64,000 nt of DNA from Monoplex corrugatus (lineage: Eukaryota; Mollusca; Gastropoda; Littorinimorpha; Ranellidae): NCBI GenBank assembly GCA_030674185.1, contig JAPXFY010000022.1, positions 4,384,391 through 4,448,390 on the forward strand, read 5' to 3'. The position numbers and the translations under genes are program-made. Below, piece by piece: positions 10,796-19,999 of the stretch. The stretch's first letter is position 1. The number at the start of each line of letters is the position of its first letter. A model generated the notes under the pieces. That model made no database searches and was not told the DNA's origin. It saw only the letters and a program-made list of their open reading frames with translations.

Positions 10796-12381
10796 ACGCA
10801 CGCATGGCTATAAATGGGGAGAAAGAATAAAAGCAATGGAAAATTATAGAGGGCATATTATATATACAATTGATAAATAAGTTCTGAGAAATAAGTTCTG
10901 CTAGCAGACTTGGGTCAAGCGTTATGGACTTGCCTGAGTGAAAAGAATACCTTACACACTCCAAATGGCAGGAGCAAGTTTTCTGACCATTATATTCTCC
11001 TATCCTCCTCACCCCAGCCCTTATACTTTTTTTTTTAATGTTTTAATGAACATGGCACATGTTAAAGCAAACCTGCTTTGCATTTTCATCTACTCTCAGT
11101 CGCACATTTTAGAGAACAGCAACTTCATTTGCACTTCTTTCAAATACCAGTGTTGTTCAGACCCTGACACTGCCCCCCCCCCCCCCTACTCCTTCCTTTT
11201 TTTTCATACACTCTGGACTTAAGTAGTAGTAGTAGTAGTAGCTGAGGGCTGGCTCGTAGCCTAGGCCTTCTGGCCTTTTAACGCCCTATCTTTTTTGTTT
11301 TACGCTTTCTTCTTCGGGGTCTGAAAAGCATGCCTTAATATTCATACTTGAGCAAATCTGCTTCAGTCTATTTTTTTAAATAAAATTTTGAATTCTGCGT
11401 CATCGTCCAGGAAATTTTTGAATTTGTTAATGCTGTTACTGTTAGTAAATTTAATTTCAAAAGGAATTTTATTCCACAATTTAACAATTCTGTTAGAAAA
11501 ACAAAACGCTCTTGTGTTAGTATTTCTGTGTTTAACAAATATTTTACCTTCAGCATTCCTTGTTATACTAGCTTGTGGAAAGGAAAAAAATGTTTCAACT
11601 GATAGCTTATCCATCCCATTCATTATTTTGTATACCTGTATTAAATCCCTCCTAACCCTCCTACCTTTCAGTGAATGAAGTTTTAAAAACTTAAGCCTTT
11701 CTTCATAACTCATATTTTTACACTCTATAAGCAACCTAGTTGCCCTTCTTTGTACATTTTCAATCATTTTTGACTGTCTTATCAAATACGGATTCCAAAC
11801 AACACTTGCGTATTCCAAATGTGGTCTAACAAAAGCCTTATACAACATTAAAAATGTATGTTTATTCATGTACAAAAATGTTCTTTTGATAATTCCTATC
11901 ATTTGGTTAGCCTTATTCGTTACTCTTTTAATGTGCAGGTCAAAAGATAATTCACTATCAAATGTAACTCCCAAGTCTTTCTCCGTTTCACACACACTAA
12001 TTTTCTGTACATCATTTCCAATTTTCATGAAATACTCTCGTCTGATATTCTTCTTACCAACATGCATTACATGGCATTTTGAAACATTAAAATATAAATT
12101 CCAAGTATCTGACCAGTTTTGTAGTATTAGCAAGTCCTGTTGAATTAAATTAACATTGGCAACCTTGTCATATAGTTTTGTACTGGAAAGAGATTTATTT
12201 GAGTTGTGTGTGTGTGTGTGTTGGTGTGTGTGTGTGGTGTGTGTGTGTGTGTGTGTTGTGTGCTGTGTGTGTTGATGTGTGTGTGGGTGGTGGGGTGGAA
12301 GTGTGTGGTGAGTAGATGTGTGTGTGTGTGTGTGTAGATGTGTGTGTGAGAGAGGAGGGGGTGAGAGGAGTGAGATGTGAG

Positions 12382-12433
<52 letters not shown>

Positions 12434-12900
12434 GTGTGGGGTGTGTGTGTTGTGTGTGTTGTTGTGTCTGTGGTCGTGTGTGTCTGTGTTGTGTGCTAAT
12501 TAAACAACTTTGCCTCAGAAATCCGTACCTGTTTTCGAGGTATGTCAATCCACTTGCCGAAAATTTGAACTCTGGCTAGCTGACCTGTGTTGTAAACTAC
12601 TGTCTTTTCTAGTTCTTGCAAAATGTCGTCTGCTTCACTCTTTGTAAACAGTCTCACATAGTCGAGGTCTAAATTTTCAGCTCTTATTTTCTTCCACTTA
12701 AGTGAGCTTGAATCGGTGGAAGCTGTGTCTTGACTGCTGTCTGTCTTGGAAGAAGTTAACGCTGATTTCCGTGACTTTGCAAACACTGGAGAAAGTTGCT
12801 GCAGATTTTCGCAACTTTCTCTACTTTCAGTTCCTCGTGGTTCGTCTTGTTCCGCTCGGCGTTTCCTCGCCTGTCGGCGAACAAATTTGTCAAGCGACAT
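7567..12900 (-). CDS. ALKBH2: ALKBH2, DNA oxidative demethylase (3 coding exons)
   Basis: The joined coding sequence (12900-12529, 9594-9452, 7894-7567; 843 nt) encodes 280 residues; human ALKBH2 has 261. The family is a nuclear Fe(II)/2-oxoglutarate dioxygenase that directly reverses 1-methyladenine and 3-methylcytosine in duplex DNA. Visible landmarks: SEADDILQELEK, the damage-probing hairpin ARVQIFGKW (F114 aligns with the intercalating Phe), TYTFSG-like SYTFSG, PWIPSL, the iron ligands H183 and D185 in IGEHKDD and H248 in FWYHSLP, and the 2-oxoglutarate arginines R260 and R266 in IRINLTFRK. All splice junctions are GT-AG and phases agree. The start is the Met of MSLDKF, where a human-like N-terminus begins. 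The PCNA-binding APIM is degenerate (KFVRR, with Arg at an aliphatic position). Introns are full of repeats and a CR1-type LINE. Confidence 0.95.
8000..8295 (+). mobile_element. SINE family 2, near-complete copy
   Basis: The tRNA-like head has an A-box-like stretch, AATAGTTAGTAGATTAGCAG, and a B box, GGGTTCAATCC. A body follows with TGCATGTTAAAGATCC, CATGTCAGTGCAGTGG and GCTTACAGAAAC. It sits in ALKBH2 intron 2. This is the best full copy of the family in the window. Confidence 0.65.
8300..9117. other. ALKBH2 intron 2 remainder
   Basis: Mostly AT-rich sequence. Two imperfect direct copies of a 27-bp block (GGCTACTTTGATCGAAGCAA and GGCTACTTCGATCCTAGTAA) lie at about 8626-8690. No coding exon was seen. 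Confidence 0.5.
9118..9310. mobile_element. TTAA foldback MITE, copy 1
   Basis: 193 bp from TTAACCCTTTGACTCC to GTCAAAGGGTTAA. TTAA is at both ends, with further inverted copies of TATCCACCA/TGGATAGG inside. It belongs to a family with at least ten members in this window. No coding capacity. Confidence 0.85.
9452..9594 (-). CDS. ALKBH2: ALKBH2 coding exon 2
   Basis: 143 nt between acceptor TTTGCAG|ACG and donor CCG|GTGAGT. It encodes TAYGEEGLSYTFSG through FNFVLVN, plus two bases of an Arg codon completed by exon 3. Confidence 0.94.
9716..10034. repeat. Compound GATA/CATA/TA/AC microsatellite
   Basis: Successive tracts of GATA, ACAT/CATA, TA and AC repeats, interrupted by a short unique segment at about 9946-9990. 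Located in ALKBH2 intron 1. The Tyr/Ile-rich open frames here are artefacts. Confidence 0.95.
10180..10530. repeat. 42/45-bp minisatellite
   Basis: About eight copies of a unit containing TTTGTTACCCATCACAATGC, ACACTCATTCTGATG and TTAGTAG. Copies differ by one GAT triplet, so unit length is always a multiple of three and frames stay open through the array. It is intronic (ALKBH2 intron 1). Confidence 0.93.
10690..10797. repeat. (CA)n microsatellite
   Basis: CA repeats with CGCA interruptions, in ALKBH2 intron 1. Confidence 0.93.
11221..12180 (-). mobile_element. CR1-type LINE fragment, copy 1
   Basis: A 5'-truncated LINE on the minus strand. A frame at 12133-11363 (256 codons) encodes the RT C-terminal half: WNLYFNVSKCHVMHVG, EKDLGVTFDSELSFDLHI, MLYKAFVRPHLEYASVVWNP, IENVQRRATRLL, FLKLHSLKGRRVRRDLIQ. 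The 3' UTR has a GGCCTAGGC-like block and the element ends in a (CTA)n tail. A second, more decayed copy is at 13750-14576. It lies in ALKBH2 intron 1, in the same strand as the gene. Confidence 0.88.
12205..12497. repeat. (GT)n-rich microsatellite
   Basis: About 290 bp of GT repeats with GA and GG interruptions, about 30 bp inside intron 1 from the ALKBH2 exon 1 donor. Read in the transcript strand it is CA-rich, a type of tract that can affect splicing. No effect can be shown here. Confidence 0.93.
12529..12900 (-). CDS. ALKBH2: ALKBH2 coding exon 1
   Basis: 372 nt, 124 residues, ending PRKQ at a phase-0 donor CAG|GTACGG. It holds the basic disordered N-terminus (MSLDKFVRRQARKRR) and the start of the catalytic fold, LKWKKIRAENLDLDYVRLF. 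An upstream in-frame ATG adds MLLCYAHT, which has no family counterpart, so the Met at 12900 is preferred. Confidence 0.94.
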
Positions 12901-13146
12901 GGTGTGGGCGTAACACAACAGCAAACATACGTTGTATTGCCTGAATTTTCAAGCAGAAGTGACAATGCCACTGAGCTACACCCAAAACGTTAAGAGAAAT
13001 AACTACGAACAATAACAACGAGCTGTCAGAAAGTTGTTTACCGAAATTGTGCAACAGGGACAGGGTAGACAACTCTGATCACTCCTGAGTCACCTCGCCA
13101 TGTTATTACACTGACCCAAATGGCTATTTACCATGCGCGAACAGTC

Positions 13147-13220
13147 CACAGACATGTTATATATTTATCACAGACATCCTATATAGAAGATGTCTGTGAT
13201 ATTTATATATAATGTCTATG
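13147..13220. mobile_element. 74-bp foldback mini-transposon
   Basis: The two halves are inverted copies of each other: the left begins CACAGACATGTTATATATTT and the inner arm ATCACAGACATC pairs perfectly with GATGTCTGTGAT across a 10-bp loop. An 8-bp direct repeat, GAACAGTC, flanks it at 13139-13146 and 13221-13228. The duplication length suits a hAT-type element. It sits about 250 bp upstream of the ALKBH2 start codon. Confidence 0.85.
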
Positions 13221-13230
13221 GAACAGTCAC

Positions 13231-13257
13231 GTGCTCTCTCTCTCTCTTTCTCTTTCT

Positions 13258-13300
<43 letters not shown>
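13231..13300. repeat. CT/CA microsatellite
   Basis: CT-rich then (CA)n tract in the 5' flank of ALKBH2. Confidence 0.9.
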
Positions 13301-13302
<2 letters not shown>

Positions 13303-13559
13303 TCACACACTTGTATATATAAGACAAATAGATAGTCTATTAAAAAAAATATAAAAAAATTAAAATAAAAAAAGAAGAAGAAGAAGAAATTAAAATGAAG
13401 AGCAGAGCTGAAAATCAACATTGTTTCCAATCTACAAGCTCGATGGAGAGTGGGTGTGTGCACATGTCTGAATAACTCAGGGTGTTTGGAGTTAATTCAA
13501 GAGGGGTTTTTCGCACTCAGACAATCCCATAAGCGCTTGTGGACTGGGAGGAAGGGGGG

Positions 13560-13700
13560 AGGGGGCTCTATGGAACACTAAACTAACCCCATCAGATAGG
13601 CAGCGAATAGGCCAGCTTATATGTTGCAGGCTTCGACTGAACTCAAGACATCAGATCTTTCGTCCACCCTTCTATCAAATGAGCCATCCAGCACGAGAAT
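13560..13700 (-). mobile_element. SINE family 1 fragment
   Basis: Reverse-strand copy with GCAGCGAATAGGCCAGCTTA, AACTCAAGACATCAGATC and TCTATCAAATGAGCCA, matching 17640-17860. Confidence 0.55.
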
Positions 13701-13749
13701 ATGGATCAGGAAAGCTATGACGTTCCAGTTACAGGAACCAGAAGAACAA

Positions 13750-14576
13750 GCAGTAGTAGTAGTAGTTGGGACTGGCTTTCAATGGCCTAGGCCTTACGGC
13801 CTATTTACGGCCCCTCTTTCTTAACTATTTATAAAATGCGCATTTTCTTTTTGTTTGCACAAGCCTAATCAGGCCTTTAATCATCATAATCGAAGAAAAG
13901 TTCTTTGAATTTTGGAATTTCGTCCAAAAAATGCTTGAATTTGTTAGAGTCTAGTATCTTGTGCAAATTTTATGTTAGTTGGGAGTTTATTCCACAAAGG
14001 GGCTACTCGATGTGAAAAAGAACATTTTCTTGTGTTAGTACGACAGTGCTGAATAAATATCTTTCCTTCCTTGTTTCTTGTGATATTACATTGTGAAACA
14101 GAAAAGAGTGAATCAACACAAATATTATCAACTCCATTAAATATCTTATATGTTTGAATAAGGTCACCTCTTGTCCTTCTGCCTTTAAGTGAGTGTAATT
14201 TCAAATACTTCAATCGTTCTGCGTAAGATTTATCTTTGCATTCTTTTAATAGCTTTGTTGCACGTCTTTGTACTCTTTCTATTTGCGCTGACTGTCTTTA
14301 CAAGGATGGACACCATATTGCATTTGCATATTTCAAATGTGGTCTAACAAAAGATTATTATAATCTTAGAAATATATCCTTCTGTAAGTAAGAAAAGCTT
14401 CTCCTAATAACTCCCAGCATTTCATTTGCTTTATTAACTATTTTACCAAGATGTAAATCGAAGGACAACATGCTGTCGAAAGTTACTCCCAAGTCCTTTT
14501 CCTCTTTTAGGATTTTTATCTGCTTTATGCTGTCAAACCAAAATAAGCGCGTATTCAACACAACAAGACAAGACAA
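13750..14576 (-). mobile_element. CR1-type LINE fragment, copy 2 (decayed)
   Basis: Same family as 11221-12180. It has an (AGT)n end, GGCCTAGGCCTTACGGCC in the 3' UTR, and RT pieces at 14213-13944 (LKLHSLKGRRTRGDLIQTYK) and 14576-14358 (EEKDLGVTFDSMLSFDLHL) separated by frameshifts. A 14-bp repeat, GTTCCAGTTACAGG, lies at 13722-13735 and 14577-14590 and is read as a target-site duplication, although 16 bp of extra sequence lie between the left copy and the tail. Confidence 0.85.
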
Positions 14577-14667
14577 GTTCCAGTTACAGGCTTCGGTATG
14601 TCTACAAAGTGATAGATTTTCATCCCATATTAGTCAGTAGCCTCACCTGAGTAGTATGGCTATACTA

Positions 14668-15290
14668 CTCACCTGCCGGCGTCATCCGGTTCGGTGTTGG
14701 CCGCTGCACACCTAGACATCACCATCTCCCTCCAGGCCGCTGTGTCTTGACGTTTGTGAACAATTTCTTGAATATTTTGGCCGCTGATGTTGGTTATGTT
14801 CTCGATGTATATGATTGGAGGTCTGTCTTTCCTCCTTTCTGCCACTGTTTTGCCTTGAAAGATGATTGCCATGAGGTCCGTGTTCTTGTTGCATGACACA
14901 TGGCCAATGTATTTTAGTCTTCTCTTGTTGATGTCTGCTTGTAGTTTTCAGGTGGTATTAAGTTCCTCCAGCACACTTTCATTAGTTTTTCTATCCGTCC
15001 ATTTGGCACGTAGTAGTCTCCAATAAAACCACATCTCTGCTGCCTCAATTCTTTTACAATCAGCTTTTCTCACAGTTCAGGCTTCGCAGCCATACATAAT
15101 GACTGACCAGATCAAACATTTTATAAATCTAGCTTTCAGGCCATTTGGTATGCCTCTGTCTTTCCAGATATTGTTCAGTTGGACCATTTTTTGCTTTGCC
15201 ATTCCAATTCTTACTTTGATGTCTTTGGAGCAGGTTCCCTCATCAGTTTTTACAGAGCCAAGATATTTGAAATTCTTAACATTTTCTTAA
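14668..15290 (-). mobile_element. RTE-type LINE 3' fragment (pseudogenised)
   Basis: The minus strand reads FKYLGS-like, then IRIGMAKQKMVQLNNIWKD, a YGCEA motif followed by a stop, KRIEAAEMWFYWRLLRAKW, and finally RDTAAW-like and CAAANTEPDDAGR. At least two in-frame stops break it. It differs from the 198-807 subfamily and is closer to 59315-59681, which shares the CAAANT...DAGR/DADR ending. Confidence 0.8.
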
Positions 15291-15404
15291 AGAATTTTGC
15301 TAATTAAGATGTCATGATAGTTTTCAGTGTCTTAGTCAACAGCCTAGTCCTTTAAAATGTCACAGATGCATAAAATGTTTTAAATGAGCATGACATGAGT
15401 CAAG

Positions 15405-15631
15405 AGACTTGCCCTCAAATTCTGTTTATAAACTGAATTTGTTGTTGTTGTTAATATTTGGTGTGCGTGTGGTGTGTGTGTGTGTGTGTGTATGTGTGTG
15501 TGTGTGTGCGTGCGTGCGTGTGTGTGTGTGTGTGTTCGTGTCATGAGACTTGCCCTCAAATTCTGTTTATAAACTGAATTTGTTGTTGTTGTTGTTGTTG
15601 ATATTTGGTGCGTGCGCGTGTGTGTGTGTGG

Positions 15632-15675
<44 letters not shown>

Positions 15676-15712
15676 ATGTGCGTGTACGTGTACGTGTGTG
15701 TGCGTGTGTGTT
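15405..15712. repeat. Duplicated GT microsatellite unit
   Basis: The block GACTTGCCCTCAAATTCTGT, with TTATAAACTGAATTTGTTGT and a GT tract, occurs twice (from about 15408 and 15547). It is a tandem duplication of roughly 140 bp including the microsatellite. Confidence 0.85.
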
Positions 15713-15908
15713 TTAAGACTACAAGAGATTGCATTGTTAGGAGACTATGACCAGCAATTATTTTTCAAAAACATTTAAAGTTAAATCAAAGAGAGTAAGC
15801 AGTAAGAGGGACCACTCTCTCTATCTACGCATATTTTGTAATCTTTGTGATACATATGTGATAAATAATAAGGCCATTTCGGAACATCTTTTAAGCACGC
15901 ACACGTGC

Positions 15909-15994
15909 GAAAGAGAGAGAGAGAGAGAGACAGAGACAGAGAGAGAGAGACAGAGAGAGAGAGAGACAGAAACAGAGAGAGACAGAGACATAGG

Positions 15995-16028
<34 letters not shown>

Positions 16029-16266
16029 AAGAGACAGACAGACAGAGACACACACAAAGAGAGAGAGAGAGAGAGAGAGAGAGGACAGACAGACAGACAG
16101 ATAGACAGACAGATACAGAAAGACAGAGAGAGACACAGGGAGAGAGAAAGAGAGAGAGAGAGAGACAGACAGACAGAAAGAGAGACAGTGAGAGAGACAG
16201 GGAAAGAGAGAAAGAGAGACAGACAGACAGAGACAGAGACAGAGAGAGACAGAGACAGACAGACAG

Positions 16267-16339
<73 letters not shown>
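15909..16339. repeat. 430-bp polypurine GA/CAGA tract
   Basis: Almost pure (GA)n with interspersed CAGA and CACA units. The long Arg/Glu (plus) and Ser/Leu (minus) frames across it are artefacts. It is homopurine over long runs and so could form triplex DNA in principle. Confidence 0.95.
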
Positions 16340-16342
<3 letters not shown>

Positions 16343-16344
16343 CC

Positions 16345-16935
16345 AGATGCTGTTACTGATCCAAAGTGCATAACTCACTAAACATTTGATTTTTATTTGC
16401 TGCTTTTTCTTTTTTTCCCACATATATTTTTTTCTAACTGGCCTGATGTGGTTAAATTCCAAATGATCTTAAGTTCTGAACCTTTGGCCAGCACCACAGC
16501 AGTCAGCTATCTTTTTTATTCACACAGAATCAGACCACATAATTCATGCAACCAATTATTCTGTTTCGTACAAAATCACAAAGCATAACAAATGTAATGC
16601 AGAGTGGATTCCAACAATTTAATTCAAACATTTCAAGCATCAACAAACCTTCCAGACCATATATTCAGTACAACTAGAGACATCACAATCCCCCCATCTC
16701 ACATTTTCATTGCCTCAATTTTCTAAGACGTGTCCCTCTAACAAAGAAATTTCGGACATAATTCTTATCTTTACCATGCTGATGTCCATATTCATGTTCA
16801 TCTTGCTTACAGCCCAGCCGAGTACTACAGCCATACCAGGGCTAACACCACGTCGAAAATGACAACCTGTGAAGATAAAAGACAACAGCTAAAAACCATG
16901 CTCACCATTAACCTTGCAAATCTAAAATGTAAAGA
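16345..16935. other. No recognisable gene
   Basis: AT-rich sequence. A short AGCCCAGCCGAGTACTACAG stretch near 16812 resembles the start of repeat R3 but soon diverges. Confidence 0.45.
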
Positions 16936-16939
16936 AAAA

Positions 16940-17215
16940 CAGACGTAAAATCATATCAGGTGAAATCTATTGATCTCTTGTAAAAACTGGAAAATTGCAT
17001 CAGGAGGGACGTCTCGGAAGAGGTGCTTTTAGGAGTCCATTGTGTAGTGCTTTTGTCTCATATTGTACAAGTCCTAGCAATTGAGGAGGAGGTGTCTGAT
17101 GCTCAACGGCTCGTCACACGTTATACACCATGGTGCTTCTTCATTTTTTAAATTAAAAGGTACGAATGAGTGTAGGATGTGTAACCCGTCTGTAACCTAA
17201 GCTGATGTCATCAAA
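16940..17215 (-). mobile_element. Decayed LINE C-terminal relic
   Basis: The minus strand translates with one internal stop to FVPFNLKNEEAPWCITCDEP, then LSIRHLLLNC and RQKHYTMDSLKALL. The CxxCD...HLLLNC pattern resembles the C-terminal region of I/Nimb-type LINE proteins. Recognition is from memory of the motif. Confidence 0.5.
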
Positions 17216-17484
17216 AGAAAGTAACATGAAATGGATGTCAGTGTATGTTTCACAGAGCTTCAAATATTTGGCCTTTTTCTTTTCTTTCTTTTTTTTTGTT
17301 TTGATAATACATAAAAGGACCAACCAAACCATCTGTTGTTATGTATTTCATGGAATCAACTCTATTCACTGATTTAATATTTAATTGGGGTTTATAATAA
17401 ACGAGTATATTCAAAACATTCATTGTACTCAGGAAACTCCATATGCGCTCCACCCAAACTGACATCTATCATCCGGCACACTCC

Positions 17485-17632
17485 TTAACCCTTTGACTCC
17501 CGCACTCTATGTACCAAATGCAAAAACTTAACCCTTTGATTCAAAGGGAGTCAAAAGGTTAAGTTTTTGCTTTGCTAGCATGGTTAGCAATGCAGAATGC
17601 TGGTGGGCAGAGTGTGGGAGTCAAAGGGTTAA
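17485..17632. mobile_element. TTAA foldback MITE, copy 2 (internally deleted)
   Basis: 148 bp, TTAA at both ends, TTAACCCTTTGACTCCCG on the left and GGGAGTCAAAGGGTTAA on the right. The inner hairpin is shortened to ACCCTTTGATTCAAAGGGAG. Confidence 0.85.
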
Positions 17633-17639
17633 GCTGCTG

Positions 17640-17860
17640 CGCAAAATGTATGCATATTACAAGATCCTGAAATGGAGGGTTAAGGCGAGAGGCTGGAAAC
17701 AGGGCGCGCCCAGGAAACACTACGCTGACACTACCAGAATGATTGGAGCATTAACATGGGTGGCGATCAGGCCAGATTTCATGTTGTGGACTGGAACTAA
17801 ACTTGAGATATCAGATTCTGAGCCCACAACTCTATCACAAGAGCCAGCTAACAGTTTCAT
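17640..17860 (-). mobile_element. SINE family 1 copy
   Basis: Reverse-strand copy with CTGACACTACCAGAATGATT (complement of the family core ATTCTGGTGGTGTCAG), ATCAGGCCAGATTTCATG, TTGAGATATCAGATTCTGAG and CAAGAGCCAGC. Confidence 0.65.
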
Positions 17861-18029
17861 GAGTTTTTTTGTCACATCACACGGGCGTAGCAGGAATAAG
17901 GAGCACTTAAGAGTTCGGAGTCTTTTCATGAAGGATTCATCACATTCACATAATTCCATGTGTGTTCTAACCATATTTGCCTGCAATTATTTGGCAGATG
18001 CCCTGAGCTGGCACAAAATCTAATGCACT

Positions 18030-18375
18030 GCAGGTCTTAAAATGGGAAGGGGGAAAGAAGGACCTAGGAACAATGAGCTCACACTACCAGGATAGAAACA
18101 TGGAGACAGGCAGCAAACAGGCCAGTTTTTTTCTGTTGCTGGCTGGGACTGAATTTAACCCTTTCACTCCTGCACTCCGGTCACCAGCATCCTGCATTGC
18201 CAACCATGTTAGCAAAGCAAAAACTTAACCCTTTGATTCCCAGGAAGCTGGTGGATAGGGTGAGGAAATCAAAGGGTTAAGTTTTTGTAGTTGGTAGATA
18301 GGGTGCGGGAGTCAAAGGGTTAAGATATCAGATCTTAACTCCATAGCTCTATCAAAAGGAACAACCAGGCTGCAT
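18030..18375 (-). mobile_element. SINE family 1 copy split by a MITE
   Basis: SINE sequence at about 18030-18154 (GCAAACAGGCCAG, CTGGCTGGGACTGAAT) continues at 18324-18375 (GATATCAGATCTTAACTCC). Removing the MITE and one TTAA restores GAATTTAAGATATCAGATC, colinear with GAACTTGAGATATCAG in other copies. Confidence 0.7.
18155..18323. mobile_element. TTAA foldback MITE, copy 3, nested in a SINE
   Basis: 169 bp with TTAA ends. The surrounding SINE gives an independent empty site and shows that the element inserted at TTAA and duplicated only those four bases, the piggyBac-type pattern. Confidence 0.88.
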
Positions 18376-18689
18376 GGGGATAAGACGAGAGACAGACAGA
18401 CAAACAGGTGACGCAGGGACATGTATGAGCAGACAGAAATTCACTGTTAAACTGACATTTTGACGACTTGTTTCTCAAAACGCTCCTCTCCTCTACTTAT
18501 GTAATATAACAGTATCATCATAATTACATGTATAAAGAAAATCTTACACATATATCTGAAAATAGATTTGTGACAAGAATGTTGAAAGTTTACATCTCAA
18601 AATGCATATAAAGACACTTTTGTTTTTCTTGGCACTTGCCCACACATACATATTACTTATTATGTCTATGACCTTTCAAAGATATTAAT

Positions 18690-19380
18690 TTAAAACCCGT
18701 TCAGTACTTCCGACCGAATATTCGGTCGGAAGAAACGTATGCCTTCAGTGCCACTGACCGAATATTCGGTCGGCGACTTTTCCTATTTTTAGCCAGAAAA
18801 CCCCAACGCTTTCAGTGACGTATGAGATATCAACGGAAACTTCAGTATTCCCTCTACACATCGATGCTAATTATGTATGTGTGATGTTTTACAGTCTTTC
18901 TGCCCGTGGGGTTGAAAATGTGACCCCCTACAGCTGATTACTATCCAGCGAGTGTAAACAATGGCGGATGGACTTGCTTTGACACCAAGCGTCGATCAGA
19001 CCCGAAAAACAACTTATGCAGCAAAAGAAGTTGCAGAAATCATTACTTGTGGAGCTGATTCTGATTTGCAGTCTGTCGATAAGAGCGAAAATGACGGTAA
19101 TTTGGCACATGTAGGCGATATTTTGGTGTTGATGTCCGAAGTCGGACTTGACCCAGATACAGTCAAAGTGGACATTACTAGTACTGGCGATCGTAAAAAC
19201 GAAAGTACTGCTGCTCCTTGTGTGTTGTAAAGTATACTGACAAGAAAATTTATAGTGTTGTGGGGTTTTCTGGGCTGGATGAAGAGATATGAATTTTTTA
19301 AATTTTAATTCAGGACGTTAATAACTCCGTGGCACAGGCGATTCACCTTTTTATTTACACTTTGGCAGCGAAGGGGTTAA
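18690..19380 (+). mobile_element. Candidate piggyBac-like element with subterminal palindromes
   Basis: It is bounded by TTAA (18690-18693 and 19377-19380). The ends are loosely inverted (TTAAAACCCGTTCAGTAC against TTAACCCCTTCGCTGCC). The left end carries two direct repeats, each starting TTCAGT, that contain perfect palindromes: 26 bp at 18707-18732 centred on CGAATATTCG, and 16 bp at 18756-18771. An 89-codon frame follows. No DDE transposase core is present. The piggyBac call rests on TTAA, the CCC start and size. Confidence 0.55.
18961..19230 (+). CDS. 89-residue acidic protein in the TTAA element
   Basis: A short open frame, MADGLALTPSVDQTRK to STAAPCVL, starting in a good initiation context (AACAATGG) inside the TTAA-bounded element. 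It is acidic with no recognised domain, no membrane segment and no catalytic residues. It could be the remnant N-terminus of a piggyBac-type transposase, which is often acidic, or a chance frame. Confidence 0.4.
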   Translation: MADGLALTPSVDQTRKTTYAAKEVAEIITCGADSDLQSVDKSENDGNLAHVGDILVLMSEVGLDPDTVKVDITSTGDRKNESTAAPCVL

Positions 19381-19620
19381 ACGACAAACAGCATGGCATT
19401 TAGACCTCTTCTTTAATTAGAAATAACAAAGAAAAGAAAGAAAGAAAATGCACATTATAAAAAAACAAATCAAAACAAAAACATGACAAAGGAAAAAGTA
19501 AAACAAACTGGAAAGATAAACAGTGACACTTGAGAAATTATTCAAGAGACACTGATTATGCACAGAGTGCCATAAAAATGTGCTTTACATGCACAGACAT
19601 ACACATACACACATTCTCTT

Positions 19621-19669
<49 letters not shown>

Positions 19670-19987
19670 CCTCCAATGAAGCCAGTGAAAAATGACAGAT
19701 GTACAGACATGTGGATGGTTTAAAAGACAAGCCAAAATATTATCATGAACCTTTCAGCCTTACACCATATATACAAAAAAGGGCACAAATGAATACATAA
19801 TTATGCTGTCAAGCTGTGTTCACTTCCTAAGGTTCATATTTACACATCAAGTGTCACTGACACTTCACATCTGTATGATTCAACACAATCATTACTGACA
19901 CCCCACATCTGTGTTCTGTGTTGATCACAAATACAGGATGACCATGGCGCGTTGAAATGCATCTTCTCTCTCCTGTTTTCATCATGT
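19381..19987 (-). other. Probable LYRM9 3' UTR and flank
   Basis: Sequence downstream of the LYRM9 stop, holding a (CT)n tract at about 19621-19668. No other gene is visible. The transcript end could not be located. Confidence 0.35.
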
Positions 19988-19999
19988 TCACTTGGAGTA
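19988..19999 (-). CDS. LYRM9: LYRM9 coding exon 3 (12 nt of coding)
   Basis: After acceptor GTGTTTCAG the exon reads TACTCCAAGTGA: Tyr-Ser-Lys-stop. This gives ...VVKKYSK, matching the NKYKK-type end of vertebrate LYRM9. Read-through of the exon 2 donor would instead add VVDCCLNCQ, which has no family match. Confidence 0.85.
   Translation of the reverse strand, partial: YSK

Noticed and set aside
15747..16462. Several 130-210 codon frames rich in Arg/Glu or Ser/Leu
   Set aside because: They are translations of the GA/CAGA tract; no conserved domain, and open in several frames at once.
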